A stretch of DNA of 64,000 bases. Origin: Flectobacillus rivi. Lineage in GTDB: Bacteria; Bacteroidota; Bacteroidia; Cytophagales; Spirosomataceae. Both the position numbers and the translations under genes were made by a program. The DNA is taken from assembly GCF_030056655.1 (NCBI RefSeq), contig NZ_JASHIE010000016.1, positions 123,694 to 187,693 of the forward strand, in the 5' to 3' direction. A model generated the notes under the pieces. It was given only the letters and a program-made list of their open reading frames with translations, was not told the DNA's origin and did no database searches. Positions 36,001-44,600 of this stretch are shown piece after piece (the first letter of the stretch is position 1; each line of letters opens with the position of its first letter).

Positions 36001-36371
36001 AAGGCGTTTTTTCTTCTTTTCAATAAAATTTGTTTACCCGCCACCTCAAAACTAATATCTAAAGGACGAAACAATTCAGTCAATAAATCACCCAAAGCTT
36101 TTTCGTCAGCGTTGATTGAAACACTTCTTTTAGCATCGATAATTTCGGGACTATAAATAAAATTTACTTGAGTTTGTTTTTCGATTTTCTCCAACACATC
36201 GACTACCTCATTTCTATTGAGATGAAGCGTCACTTTTTTGTTTAGCAAATCTTGAGCATTACTCCTATGTGCCAATGACATGCTCACGCACAGGACGGAA
36301 AGAGCGATTTGCAACAAACTAATTCTCATAATTTTTCGTAAAGTTTGATACGATGGAAACTTTTTTTTCAT
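33018..36371 (-). CDS. SusC/RagA-family TonB-dependent transporter with STN domain (second locus)
   Basis: An 1117-residue outer-membrane transporter. The signal sequence is basic and long (KKKFPSYQTLRKIMRISLLQ... ending SNAQ, about residue 40). Next are an STN domain (about 45-115; NRNEVVDVLEKIEKQTQVNF, ALGDLLTELFRPLDISFEV), a carboxypeptidase-like domain (about 140-215), the motif LDEVVVVGYG, the plug (ASNILIRGIGTTGDASPIFVIDGI) and a barrel ending in NFKF. Because the STN domain should be read by the FecR protein encoded upstream, the locus is likely self-regulated. The 224-bp leader region carries an opposing promoter and terminator. Confidence 0.94.
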   Translation of the reverse strand: MKKKFPSYQTLRKIMRISLLQIALSVLCVSMSLAHRSNAQDLLNKKVTLHLNRNEVVDVLEKIEKQTQVNFIYSPEIIDAKRSVSINADEKALGDLLTELFRPLDISFEVAGKQILLKRRKNALPTKEILPNLSWQMPDIVVTGSIKDENGEALVGVTVQIKGTTKGTTTGPDGTFKLSVPNEQTTLVFSSVGYQKMEILVGKQTALNVVLKADVGNLDEVVVVGYGSQKKSAISGAVSDISQKAIASNPSPNLSNSLVGQATGIIATQRSGEPGKDASNILIRGIGTTGDASPIFVIDGIVRSSSDFAQLNSSEIQSFSVLKDAASAAVFGIRAGNGVILVTTKRGAEGKMQIDFNANIGVQERTRNPEFLNSYEYATLYNEALANDGKPALYSAADLEKYRTHSSPDTHPDSDWFSVLKKSAMVRNYSISATGGTDKIRYATSLGYLKQDGIIPSNDFNRYNFRSNIDANVTKTTKLSFDISGRDEKTNNVASEEVFRWMSGTPPNRTPIAWSNGTYSNGPSYLTLPENGYRKRNIQAFRGRMELEQQLPFLSGLSIKGIASYDKTFTDNKNWTFTKIPFYNRLPDGSFVEAAKGPTSLIQNHLDEQSVTLETHLNYKKTVGKSNFTGLLLYTQTKQLWNYMSVSREGYTLAIDEINFGAAANRNNSGYSGSSGRQGIVGRFNWAYADKYFFETSFRADGSEQFADGKRWGFFPSVSAGYVISQESFMKNSSIIDFLKLRASYGILGNDRLGGERFLYLQSYFVNGSAVFGDANVQPTIVEGRLSNPNVTWETVKKLNIGFDATLFKGKLTAVVDYFSDKRSDILASRNLSVPSLLGVALPVENLAKVNNSGVEVTLSHRNRITNNLGYSIGGNLTYARNEIVFIDEAASVNPNIRRTGLPLNTQFGYRALGLFQTQAEVDAAPKQLGNTAPGDVRYEDINKDGKIDDLDRVAIGKSNTPEIIFGINGGFQYKNFDFTFLFQGATNVNQYYEGEGAWPFFVGSGALKANLDRWTPSNPNATEPRVLIDPTNLNHAGSSFWMRDASYIRLKNVELAYNVPLEKLKIGFIRGIRVYINANNVATWSKIKNYDPENASGRGWDYPQFRIWNAGVNFKF

Positions 36372-36384
36372 ACTTTTGGATAAT

Positions 36385-36508
36385 TTGTTAGTTGTGAAAA
36401 ATTGACAAAAACAATCCCTGAGTCCTAATTTTTAGGACCTAGCGTAGCAGCATCAAAAAGGGATTTGGTTGAAGATGGGTGATGTTGGCGCATCATTCAT
36501 CTTTTTTT
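36385..36508 (+). ncRNA. Candidate antisense RNA to the susC leader
   Basis: On the plus strand, TTTG (36344-36347) and TACTTTTG (36371-36378) lie 23 bases apart and fit a Bacteroidota promoter. A strong terminator is found at 36472-36503: AAGATGggTGATG pairs with CATCAttCATCTT with two G-T pairs, and a run of seven T follows to 36508. The RNA of about 124 bases would cover the susC 5' leader on the opposite strand. This resembles PUL-associated antisense RNAs such as DonS of Bacteroides fragilis. Transcription has not been shown. Confidence 0.5.
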
Positions 36509-36595
36509 GTAATCTGTCGTTGTGACGATTGGGTTTTTGGTTACATAGTTATAAAGTTTTAGTTAATTTTCTTTCATACATCATAGGTTTGTAAA

Positions 36596-37735
36596 CTATT
36601 GACAAGGCCTGCCCTCTACAAAAATTCTTCCTCCAGATACCTGATAGTCAGCATCTATTGCAGCACATATCCATTTCATTTTTTCATCCAGTGGCTCTGT
36701 TCCAAGAGTAGCCGTAAAAGTGCATTTGCTCATGACTTTTTCATCGAATACTATTTCTATGCCGTAGGCTTGGCTCAATTGTACAAAAACCTCGGAAATC
36801 GGAGTAGATTTAAAGGTAAAAGATTGGGTATTGTTACTCAATGCTAAAAACTGAGGTTTTACCAGCTCCGCTTTAATCAGTTTATGCTCCTCTCGTTGAT
36901 AAGTTGCTTGTTGATTGGCAGTTAGCGATATTCCTCCAAGATCTGTTTTGTTTGTTATATCTTTAATATTCAGGCTTTTTTGCTGAATTACATTTACCTT
37001 TCCTGTTTTTACCATAACCTTCACTTCCTTGTCGTTGTCAAAAGCTTTTACCGTAAAGCTTGTACCTAGAACTTTGGTTACAATATCTTTGGTAAATACT
37101 AAAAATGGTTTTTTCGGATTTTTGACTACTTCAAAAAAGGCCTCGCCACTCAAATACACTTCTCGGTTGTGAGCGTTATACGAATCAAAATATTTGAGCT
37201 TACTTCCTTTTTGCAAAATAACGGTACTACCATCGGGCAAAACCACCATTTTGTTGCGCTTGTTAGGATTGGTAGTTTCTACAAAAGATTCTTCCTGATG
37301 CGAAAGATCTAATTTTTGGTCAAAACTGATTGTCGGAGTAGGTTGGTTTTGTTTGGCGGTATAAATCAAATACCCTAACCCTACAAAAATCAACAGTGAA
37401 GCCGCCGCAACCCAATATTCTGAAACGATCTTTAATAGGCTTTTTGAGGGTTGCCCTACATACTGATCTACATGATACAACTCATTGGTTTCAATTGACT
37501 TTGCTTTTTCTAGGGCAGTTTGCACACGAGACTGAATGTAGTTATCGTCCAACACCACTGGTTCGCCTTCTAATTCTGATAAAAATACACGCAACTGTTG
37601 AAGATACACTCCTTCGATTCCTTGAGTACGAGCCCATTCTTCCCATACATACGTGGGCTGGTTACGGTTTTCGTACACCCAGTTGCGAATGGTAGCGTCT
37701 TCTAAGAGCGCCTCAAATGTTTTTTTCGTGTTCAT
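36596..37735 (-). CDS. FecR-type anti-sigma factor (second locus)
   Basis: A 379-residue inner-membrane protein with a cytoplasmic N-terminus (about 1-105) and one membrane span (about 108-126; WVAAASLLIFVGLGYLIY). The FecR domain follows (about 160-270; LPDGSTVILQKGSKLKYF, VYLSGEAFFEVVKNP, VTKVLGTSFTVKAF). The C-terminal DUF4974-like domain is at about 310-375 (TPISEVFVQLSQAYGIEIVFDE). It passes the SusC signal to the sigma factor encoded upstream. It is separated from the sigma gene by 267 bp and from susC by 224 bp, unusually large gaps for such a set. Confidence 0.9.
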   Translation of the reverse strand: MNTKKTFEALLEDATIRNWVYENRNQPTYVWEEWARTQGIEGVYLQQLRVFLSELEGEPVVLDDNYIQSRVQTALEKAKSIETNELYHVDQYVGQPSKSLLKIVSEYWVAAASLLIFVGLGYLIYTAKQNQPTPTISFDQKLDLSHQEESFVETTNPNKRNKMVVLPDGSTVILQKGSKLKYFDSYNAHNREVYLSGEAFFEVVKNPKKPFLVFTKDIVTKVLGTSFTVKAFDNDKEVKVMVKTGKVNVIQQKSLNIKDITNKTDLGGISLTANQQATYQREEHKLIKAELVKPQFLALSNNTQSFTFKSTPISEVFVQLSQAYGIEIVFDEKVMSKCTFTATLGTEPLDEKMKWICAAIDADYQVSGGRIFVEGRPCQ

Positions 37736-37781
37736 ATTGCTGAATTCTTTAGCATTTCTATAAAACTAAAGAGCTAAATTG

Positions 37782-37794
37782 TGTCAATTTGACA
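37782..37794. promoter_or_regulatory. Palindrome TGTCAATTTGACA upstream of fecR
   Basis: The 13-base sequence is symmetric except at its central base and lies 47 bp before the fecR start, on the promoter side. It could be an operator. The rest of the 267-bp gap between fecR and the sigma gene is AT-rich with no gene. Confidence 0.4.
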
Positions 37795-38002
37795 TTATAT
37801 ATGCTACATCCCAAAAACACTAGTTGGATACTCACTAAAACACAAATTTTTTTAGGAAAAATAATAAAACACTGATTTTGAGGAGATTAAAATTATCATT
37901 TTTTGTATAAAAAATTGAAAAGAAGAAGTATTCACCTAAGTTTGAGGAATAAAGAAAAGGGGTTACTCCTTGAATATCAATGCCTATTGGCAGAACTGAT
38001 TT

Positions 38003-38590
38003 TTAGAGTAACCAAAGTAAAATAAAAGGAACCAATAATTCCCAGTGTTGGCGAAGATTCAAAAGTGCGCGTTGGATAATATTCGAAACGGATTGTGGCT
38101 TGATTTGTAATAATTGCGCAATTTCTTCTACTCTCAAATCTTGATAGAAGCGTAAATAAAGAATTTCTCTCTGACGATCAGGGAGTTGTTTGAGAAAATA
38201 AGAAATTTTGGATTGTTGCTCTTGCTGAGATTCATTTTCGATAAAAAACATTTCCGAAGATGCCTCCGAGAAGTTCTCCTGAAAATCATCTTCAAAAGGA
38301 ACAGCACTAAAAGCTCTTAAGGTTTTAAATAATTGATTTCTGAAAGATTTTAATAAGTAAAACTTTACCGAATCAACCTCTGTTAAGGAGGTTCTTTTTA
38401 CCCACAAATTGACTAATAAATCCTGAATAGCATCTTCGATGATTTGGCTATTAGTGGTAAATTTTTCACCATAGTGGCGAAACATTTTATAGTACCGCGT
38501 CGACAACTGCGTGAAGGCAATTTCATCTCCAGCTCTGAAATTATTCCAGAGTGATTGTTCCTGAAGAGATGGTATTTCCTTGATACGCAT
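38003..38590 (-). CDS. ECF-type RNA polymerase sigma factor (second locus)
   Basis: I start this at the ATG at 38590 (195 residues). The upstream ATG at 38647 would add 19 residues with no counterpart in the family. Region 2 is seen in SQIIEDAIQDLLVNLWVKR. Region 4 is seen in LPDRQREILYLRFYQDLRVEEIAQLLQIKPQSVSNIIQRALLNLR. A hydrophobic tail, LLVPFILLWLL, closes the protein, a common feature in Bacteroidota FecI-like factors. It is expected to be held by the FecR protein encoded downstream and to drive the susCD operon. Confidence 0.9.
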   Translation of the reverse strand: MRIKEIPSLQEQSLWNNFRAGDEIAFTQLSTRYYKMFRHYGEKFTTNSQIIEDAIQDLLVNLWVKRTSLTEVDSVKFYLLKSFRNQLFKTLRAFSAVPFEDDFQENFSEASSEMFFIENESQQEQQSKISYFLKQLPDRQREILYLRFYQDLRVEEIAQLLQIKPQSVSNIIQRALLNLRQHWELLVPFILLWLL

Positions 38591-38770
38591 GATTGAGGTT
38601 ATATTAGAAAGCTGTACGAAATAATCAAAAATATCTAAGAATAACAATATAACTAAAAAATTCAGCTACTTGTTAAAGGATAATATTCTCTAAAAATACT
38701 GTATTAGCATTCCAATTGAAGAGGATAAATAGAAGGCTTTCAGCTTTTTCGACTATCATCGCTCAGCAAC

Positions 38771-38800
38771 AAAAAAGCGGAGAAGTGTCTACCTCTCCGC
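38771..38800 (-). terminator. Terminator downstream of the YHS gene
   Basis: On the minus strand GCGGAGA (38794-38800) pairs with TCTCCGC (38777-38783), followed by six T residues (38776-38771). It ends the YHS transcript before the sigma gene. The remaining bases of the 257-bp gap show no gene. Confidence 0.75.
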
Positions 38801-38847
38801 CTTAATGATTTTAAAGAAATTTTGTTTTTTCAAAATAGAAAAACCTG

Positions 38848-39306
38848 CTAGTGTTTAGCCTCTTTTGACTTAAGTACAGGCCAATGTTCATTGGCTTTTT
38901 TGATTCTTCCAGGAATATCTTTTTTCCATAACTCCTTCACTTTCAAACTATAGTTTAGATACAATTTATCATCTACAATCGTAAAGGCATCGGGTTCGGT
39001 GGGCGATTTGTGATTTTCACTTAATCCATAAGCACAATATCCTCCAAACTGTGGGGCAAATTTTTCAGGATTTGTCTTGAAATCTTCCTTGTTTTCATCA
39101 GAGCTAAACAGCCATTTTACACCATTCCAGTCATAGGAAATTGTTTCTTGTCCTTTTACTGGCTTATTTTGCTTGAAATAAGCTACTGGGTCATATCCAC
39201 GAATGGCGATTCCATCTTTTTGGAAAACATCGGTTTCTTGCGCCAAAAGCTGAGTGCTAGTGGTTACTAAAAATAAAAGCAATACAAATAATTTGGTCTT
39301 CATCAT
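38848..39306 (-). CDS. Exported YHS-domain protein
   Basis: I choose the start at 39306 (MMKTKLFVLLLFLVTTSTQLLAQ), which gives a clean signal peptide. The ATG at 39339 would add 11 polar residues before it. The 152-residue product has a YHS-like domain (GIAIRGYDPVAYFKQNKPVKG, VKWLFSSDENKEDFKTNPEKFAPQFGGYCAYGLSE). YHS domains are linked to metal binding in heavy-metal ATPases and related proteins, but this exported single-domain type has no proven role. It is divergent from a Crp-like gene. Confidence 0.83.
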   Translation of the reverse strand: MMKTKLFVLLLFLVTTSTQLLAQETDVFQKDGIAIRGYDPVAYFKQNKPVKGQETISYDWNGVKWLFSSDENKEDFKTNPEKFAPQFGGYCAYGLSENHKSPTEPDAFTIVDDKLYLNYSLKVKELWKKDIPGRIKKANEHWPVLKSKEAKH

Positions 39307-39517
39307 TTTGTGATTTAAAATTTGTATCACAAACTTCATATATATCTACTTGACCAAAAGTCGGCTAACTGACATAAATCTATTTTCTGGAAAAAAGCAT
39401 TTTTTAGAAGCTTGGATTGCTTATTGGAATTTGCTCTTGAATTTTGTTGCTTTGTTCATCTTTGGATCTCAATCAATGCCATAGGCCTGTGCGCCGCCAA
39501 AACTTATCATTTCTCCT

Positions 39518-40081
39518 ATGGATTTTATACAACATATTAGTAGCAAAATTTCTTTAACAGAAGCCGAGAAAGAACGGATTAATAAAGCCTTCAAAACCGA
39601 GCGCCATGCTAAAAATACTATCCTGATGCTCCCAGGCGCCAATTCCCAAAAGGCAACCTTTGTGGAAAAAGGGCTATTGCGTACGTACTACACACACAAC
39701 GATAAAGATATTACACACTTTTTCTTCGAAGAAGGCTTTGTCTCTATGAATATCGATAGCGTGTTTTTTAATCAACCTACTCCTTATGGGACAGAGTCTT
39801 TGGAGGATGTAACACTCAGAACCATTCAGTATAGAGATTTTCTTGCCCTATCCGAAGAAATTCCACCACTGAAAGATTATGTATTTTTGACTTCTATCCA
39901 GATGGTAAAGTTGTTTTCGGATAGACTGTATTCATTGCAGTTTCATACTGCTCAAGAAAGATATTCTACGCTACTCAATGACCACCCTTCTATTCTGATG
40001 CGTGCGCCACTGGGTCATATTGCCTCTTATCTTGGTATTACCCAACAAACCTTGAGTGTCATTCGGTCAAAAACGAAATAA
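39518..40081 (+). CDS. Crp/Fnr-family regulator
   Basis: A 187-residue protein with a cyclic-nucleotide-binding-like beta-roll (about 25-120; MLPGANSQKATFVEKGLLRTYY, DKDITHFFFEEGFVSM). The C-terminal helix-turn-helix is short (about 165-187; APLGHIASYLGITQQTLSVIRSK). The recognition helix is near the C-terminus, as in many small Bacteroidota Crp-like proteins. Conserved cAMP contacts are not evident, so the effector is unknown. It is 138 bp upstream of the RND pump operon on the same strand and is a candidate regulator for it or for the divergent YHS gene. Confidence 0.85.
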   Translation: MDFIQHISSKISLTEAEKERINKAFKTERHAKNTILMLPGANSQKATFVEKGLLRTYYTHNDKDITHFFFEEGFVSMNIDSVFFNQPTPYGTESLEDVTLRTIQYRDFLALSEEIPPLKDYVFLTSIQMVKLFSDRLYSLQFHTAQERYSTLLNDHPSILMRAPLGHIASYLGITQQTLSVIRSKTK

Positions 40082-40114
40082 CAGTTTCTTCCTGAATTTA
40101 AAAAGCTACAAACT

Positions 40115-40150
40115 GGCCTTTTCATTTTTTTCTGACAAGGCCTCATTTTT
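40115..40150 (+). terminator. Weak terminator after the Crp-like gene
   Basis: GGCCTT (40115-40120) pairs with AAGGCC (40137-40142), followed by TCATTTTTT. The stem is only 6 bp and the loop is T-rich, so this is a modest call. The CAACTTTG at about 40190 could be a -7 box for the next operon. Confidence 0.45.
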
Positions 40151-40219
40151 TAATATAGATTAAAAATTCCCATTTTTCTTATCCCCAACTTTGTCACATC
40201 AAATTTAAACAACAAAACG

Positions 40220-40621
40220 ATGGAGGCAGATTTTGAAAATAGTATCCATTGGGTTTACATCACCGACGAGTCGGGAATGTCGACCATTTTTCCTCAGATA
40301 AAAGCAAAACTTACCGCCAAGGGTATGCACCATGTATCGGTGGTGTATTATTCTCCCGCTCAAGTTTTTAGCTTTCGCCGAGAACTTGACATTTTAGTAA
40401 GGCATTATCCAACAGTACTATTTACCTATTTGATTTCTTCGGAAGTTTCTGATAACTTTTTCCAAGAACATCCTGAATTAGAATCGATTATCAATGCTAA
40501 TACCATGGATCAAATGGAATTTCTGGTATGTGGCAACGAGGAGTTTTGTGAAAAGGCAACAGCACTTTTGCATTTTTTAGATATTCAACAAATTAACATA
40601 CAAAAATCTTTATTCATTTAA
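40220..40621 (+). CDS. Free-standing ferredoxin-reductase-like NAD-binding domain
   Basis: A 133-residue soluble protein with no clear family name. Its pattern follows the C-terminal NAD(P)-binding half of flavohaemoglobin / ferredoxin-NADP reductases: VYITDESGMSTIFPQIKAKL in place of the IAGGIGITP strand-turn-helix, VSVVYYSPAQVFSFRRELDILVRHYP, then FLVCGNEEFCEKATALL in place of the CGPxxM motif, and a short aromatic end. The flavin domain is missing and the glycine-rich turn is degenerate. It starts an operon with a complete RND pump, 12 bp before the adaptor gene. It may have become a regulatory or structural protein. Confidence 0.6.
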   Translation: MEADFENSIHWVYITDESGMSTIFPQIKAKLTAKGMHHVSVVYYSPAQVFSFRRELDILVRHYPTVLFTYLISSEVSDNFFQEHPELESIINANTMDQMEFLVCGNEEFCEKATALLHFLDIQQINIQKSLFI

Positions 40622-40633
40622 AATCCCCAAACC

Positions 40634-41668
40634 ATGAAGTACGCTAATATTTATCTAGGTGTGCTTACAACTTTGTTATTGGCAAGTTGCAAACACAATG
40701 AAACAAAAACTACAGAAAATAAAGCTCAGGCTATTGCTGTAAATGTTACAAAAGTTGAATCATCGCAAGCTAACAAAGAGGTTTCGGTAAGTGGGAACGT
40801 CGATGGTAGCACCACGGTTCGCTTGGGCTTTTTAGTAGCAGGACGTATCAATTTTATCTCTAGTCGTGAAGGACAAAATATCGGAAAAGGTCAATTAGTA
40901 GCCACCATCGAACCTACTAATTACAAGATAGCAAAGGACTTATCAGATGTTCAAGTAAATCAGGTATCGGATGAGTATAATCGCATTAAGTTGATGCGTG
41001 ATCGGAATAGTATTTCTGAAAGTGATTTTTCTAAAGTAAATTTCACACTACAACAAGCCAAATTACAGCAACAACTACAACAAAAAAATCTTACAGATAC
41101 CAAATTGTATTCGCCCATTAGCGGAGTATTGATTAAGAAATTAGGGGAAGTTGGCGAAATCATTGGTACTGGAAATCCACTACTTGTTATATCAGATATT
41201 CGTAAAGTAAAAGTCCTTGCGTATATACCCGAAGGTGAACTTCATTTAATCAAATTGGGGCAAATGGCAGAGGTAACTATTTCGGCACTTGATAAAACTT
41301 TTAAAGGACGAGTAACCGAAGTTGGTTCAGCTGCTGATGCTACTTCAAGAGCTTTTACCATCAAAATAGAAGTAGATAACCCGGGTCTTTTGATTCGTCC
41401 TGGAATGATTGCCGAGGCGCGTATCAAAACTAATGTAGCTGCACAAAGAATTTTATTGCCTTTAGAAATCATCAATCATGATTTGGATAATCAAGAGTTT
41501 GTATATGTGGTTGACCAAGCCCAAAACAAAGCATTCAAACGCAAAATTAGTATCGGAAAAGTGGCAGATAATCAAGTAGAGGTAGTTTCGGGACTGAATG
41601 TTGGCGAGGTTGTGGTATCGGCAGGTCAAAACAAACTTTCGGATGGTTCTCTAATTACAATTAAATAG
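40634..41668 (+). CDS. RND pump periplasmic adaptor (HlyD/MFP family)
   Basis: A 344-residue lipoprotein with a lipobox at LLLASCKH. The lipoyl/barrel-sandwich halves are seen in VRLGFLVAGRINFISSREGQNIGKGQLVATIEP and in LYSPISGVLIKKLGEVGEIIGTGNPLLVISD. A helical hairpin of about 60 residues lies between them. The beta-barrel and membrane-proximal domains follow (AYIPEGELHLIKLGQMAEVTI, VVSGLNVGEVVVSAGQNKL). It links the inner-membrane pump to TolC. The pump gene starts 7 bp downstream. Confidence 0.92.
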   Translation: MKYANIYLGVLTTLLLASCKHNETKTTENKAQAIAVNVTKVESSQANKEVSVSGNVDGSTTVRLGFLVAGRINFISSREGQNIGKGQLVATIEPTNYKIAKDLSDVQVNQVSDEYNRIKLMRDRNSISESDFSKVNFTLQQAKLQQQLQQKNLTDTKLYSPISGVLIKKLGEVGEIIGTGNPLLVISDIRKVKVLAYIPEGELHLIKLGQMAEVTISALDKTFKGRVTEVGSAADATSRAFTIKIEVDNPGLLIRPGMIAEARIKTNVAAQRILLPLEIINHDLDNQEFVYVVDQAQNKAFKRKISIGKVADNQVEVVSGLNVGEVVVSAGQNKLSDGSLITIK

Positions 41669-41675
41669 TTGCGTC

Positions 41676-44600
41676 ATGAATATTATACAAGCATCACTCA
41701 AATATAAGCACGTAACCTTATCGGTATTGTTACTGCTATTTGCGATTGGGATCAATTCTTTGATGAATATGCCTCGCCGTGAAGACCCAAAAATTACGAT
41801 TCGTCAAGGCTTGGTTATTGCTTACTTTCCTGGGGCAAACTCAGCACAGGTAGAAGACCAAGTAACTAAAAAGCTTGAACAGTATTTGTTTCAATATGAA
41901 GAAGTTAACAAAGCAAAAACCTATTCTACAACCAAAGATGGTATCGTAGTAGTCAATGTAGAGTTAACCGAAAAAGTAAAATTGCCTGATGTGTTTTGGA
42001 GTAAACTTCGCCATCAACTACTCGTATCCAAGCAATTGGATTTACCAGAGGGCGTAAGAGGTCCAATCGTCAACTCAGATTTTGGAGACACCGAGGCTAT
42101 GGTAATTGCTTTAGAAAGCAATAAAGCCAGCTATGCCGAGCTTAAAACGTATGCTCAAAAGTTGGAAGATTATTTAAGAACGATTCCAGCGGCATCAAAA
42201 ATCAAGCGTGTTGGGGAGCAAAAAGAACAGATTGTTGTATCATCTAGCTCTGAAAAACTTTCACAATATGGCGTTAGTTTGCAACAAATCGTGAAAGTAT
42301 TACAATCTCAAAATAGCATTAATGCAACGGGTTCTGTCAAAACTGAGCAAAGCAAAACACCGCTTTACACCAATGGTTTTTACAATACCGAAAATGACTT
42401 GGCAAATCAAATTGTGGGTGCTTCGCAAAGTGGCTCAACGGTAAAAGTAAGCGATGTGGCAAATCTCAAACGTGATTATGCCGAACCACAAAGTATTATT
42501 ACAGTGAATGGAAACAAAGCAATTTTGTTATCCATCCAAATGCACGAAGGCAATAACATCGTTCAGTTTGGTGATGAAGTCAACAAAAAGATAGATGCCG
42601 TAAAGCAAGTATTACCTTCTGAGGTAAAAATTACGACTATTGTCAACCAACCTCATTTGGTAGATGAAAACGTATCGCATTTTATACACGAGTTTTTCCT
42701 AGCGATTTTATCTGTGATTGTGGTGGTTGTATTGCTTTTACCTTTGCGGATTGCTGCCGTAGCTGCTACTGCCATTCCGATGACTGTAGCTGTAACTTTC
42801 GCTATTATGCACGCTTTGGGCATCGAATTACATCAGGTATCTTTAGCAGCGTTGATTTTGGTACTTGGTATGGTTGTAGATGATGCCATTGTCATTGCCG
42901 ACAACTATGTAGAGTTACTCGATGAAGGTGTAGAGCGTTGGACAGCCGCATGGCGTAGTGCTAGTGATTTGGTCATTCCAGTACTGGCTGCTACCATTAC
43001 GATTATCGCCTCGTTTATGCCGATGATTTTGTTAAATGGTTCGGTTGGTGAGTTTATTTTTGCCCTACCGATTACCGTTGCTGTTGCCTTAGCTTCATCG
43101 TTTATCGTAGCAATGTTGCTCACGCCGATGTTATGTTATATGTTTATCAAAAAAGGTTTACATCAACATGGTGAAAACGAGAAGAAGAGTAGAAAAAGCT
43201 TACTTGACTATATGCAAATCGGCTATAATAATCTGTTGGAATGGTGTGTAAAACATCCTATTGCCACGATTATCAGTAGTGTTATTCCAATTCTTTTGGC
43301 AGGTTTATTATTCAAAGCAGGTGTAAGACAACTATTTTTCCCATCAGCCGAACGTAACCAATTTGTGGTAGAACTGTGGATGCCAACAGGAACTAAGCTC
43401 GAAAAAACCAATCAGGCTATTCTTAAAGCTGAGGCATTGATTAAAGGCGACAAACGAGTGCTTTCCTACGCCACCTTTACAGGAACAGCCGCTCCGAGAT
43501 TTTACTATAATTTCTCGCCAGAGTTTCCTACAACAAACTATGCGCAGATTTTGATTAATACCACCACCGACAAAACGGCCGAAGAGTTAGCAGAAGAGTT
43601 GAGTAATAAAGTAGAAATGGCAATTCCTGAGGGAACAACTTTTGTGAAATTAATGCAACAAGGTTCACCTTTAAAAGCCCCTGTTGAAGTACGAATTATC
43701 GGTGACGATATTAACCATTTGAAAGATTTGTCTAATCAAGTATCGACAATCATCAAAAAGACTGCGGGAAGTAAATTTGTCAGAAGTGATTTTGGAGAAG
43801 ACTATTATGGCTTTGGTATAAAACTCAAAGAAGAAGCTAACCGATTAGGTTTTACCACTACCAGTATTTCTCAAACAGTATATACAGGTTTTAGTGGCGC
43901 AGCTATCTCGACTATGTATGAAGGAAACAACGCCGTTGATATTGTCTTGAGATTAGATGAAAATAGTCGTAGAAATACTGACGATTTGGCGAATACTTAT
44001 ATGAAATCGCCTGTGACAGGTGCCAACGTTCCATTGCGTCAAATCGCAGATATTACTCCAGAATGGCAAGCAGGTAAAATCATGCACCGCAATGGAGTAA
44101 GAACCTTGACCGTGCAAAGTGAATTAGCAGAAGGCGTATTGCCCGCAGAATTAGTCAAAGCTATTCAGCCAGAAATAAACAAGTTACCATTACCAAGCGG
44201 CTATCGAATTGAATATGGTGGCGAAGATGCTAATAAGAAAGAGACGTTCTCTCAATTGGTAACAGTACTAATGGTAAGCTTGGTATTGATTTTCTTTATC
44301 CTGTTGTTCCAGTTCCGTAATTTGAAAGAATCTGCTATCGTCATGTTGACTATTCCTTTGAGTTTGTTCGGAGCTATTTTAGGTCTTTATGTTACAGGGA
44401 ATAACTTTAGTTTTACTGCTTTCATTGGTCTGATTTCATTGTCGGGTATTGTGGTAAGAAATGCCATTATCCTAGTTGACCATACCAACGAGCTTATGAA
44501 ACATGGTATGGATATTAGAAGTGCCGCTATTGAAAGTGGTAAGCGCCGTTTACGTCCGATATTCCTGACGGCAATGGCTGCTGCTATTGGTGTAGTTCCT

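Noticed and set aside
36472..36508. The hairpin as a minus-strand terminator between fecR and susC
   Set aside because: On the minus strand the stem has two A-C mismatches and no T-run after it. The signal is much better on the plus strand.
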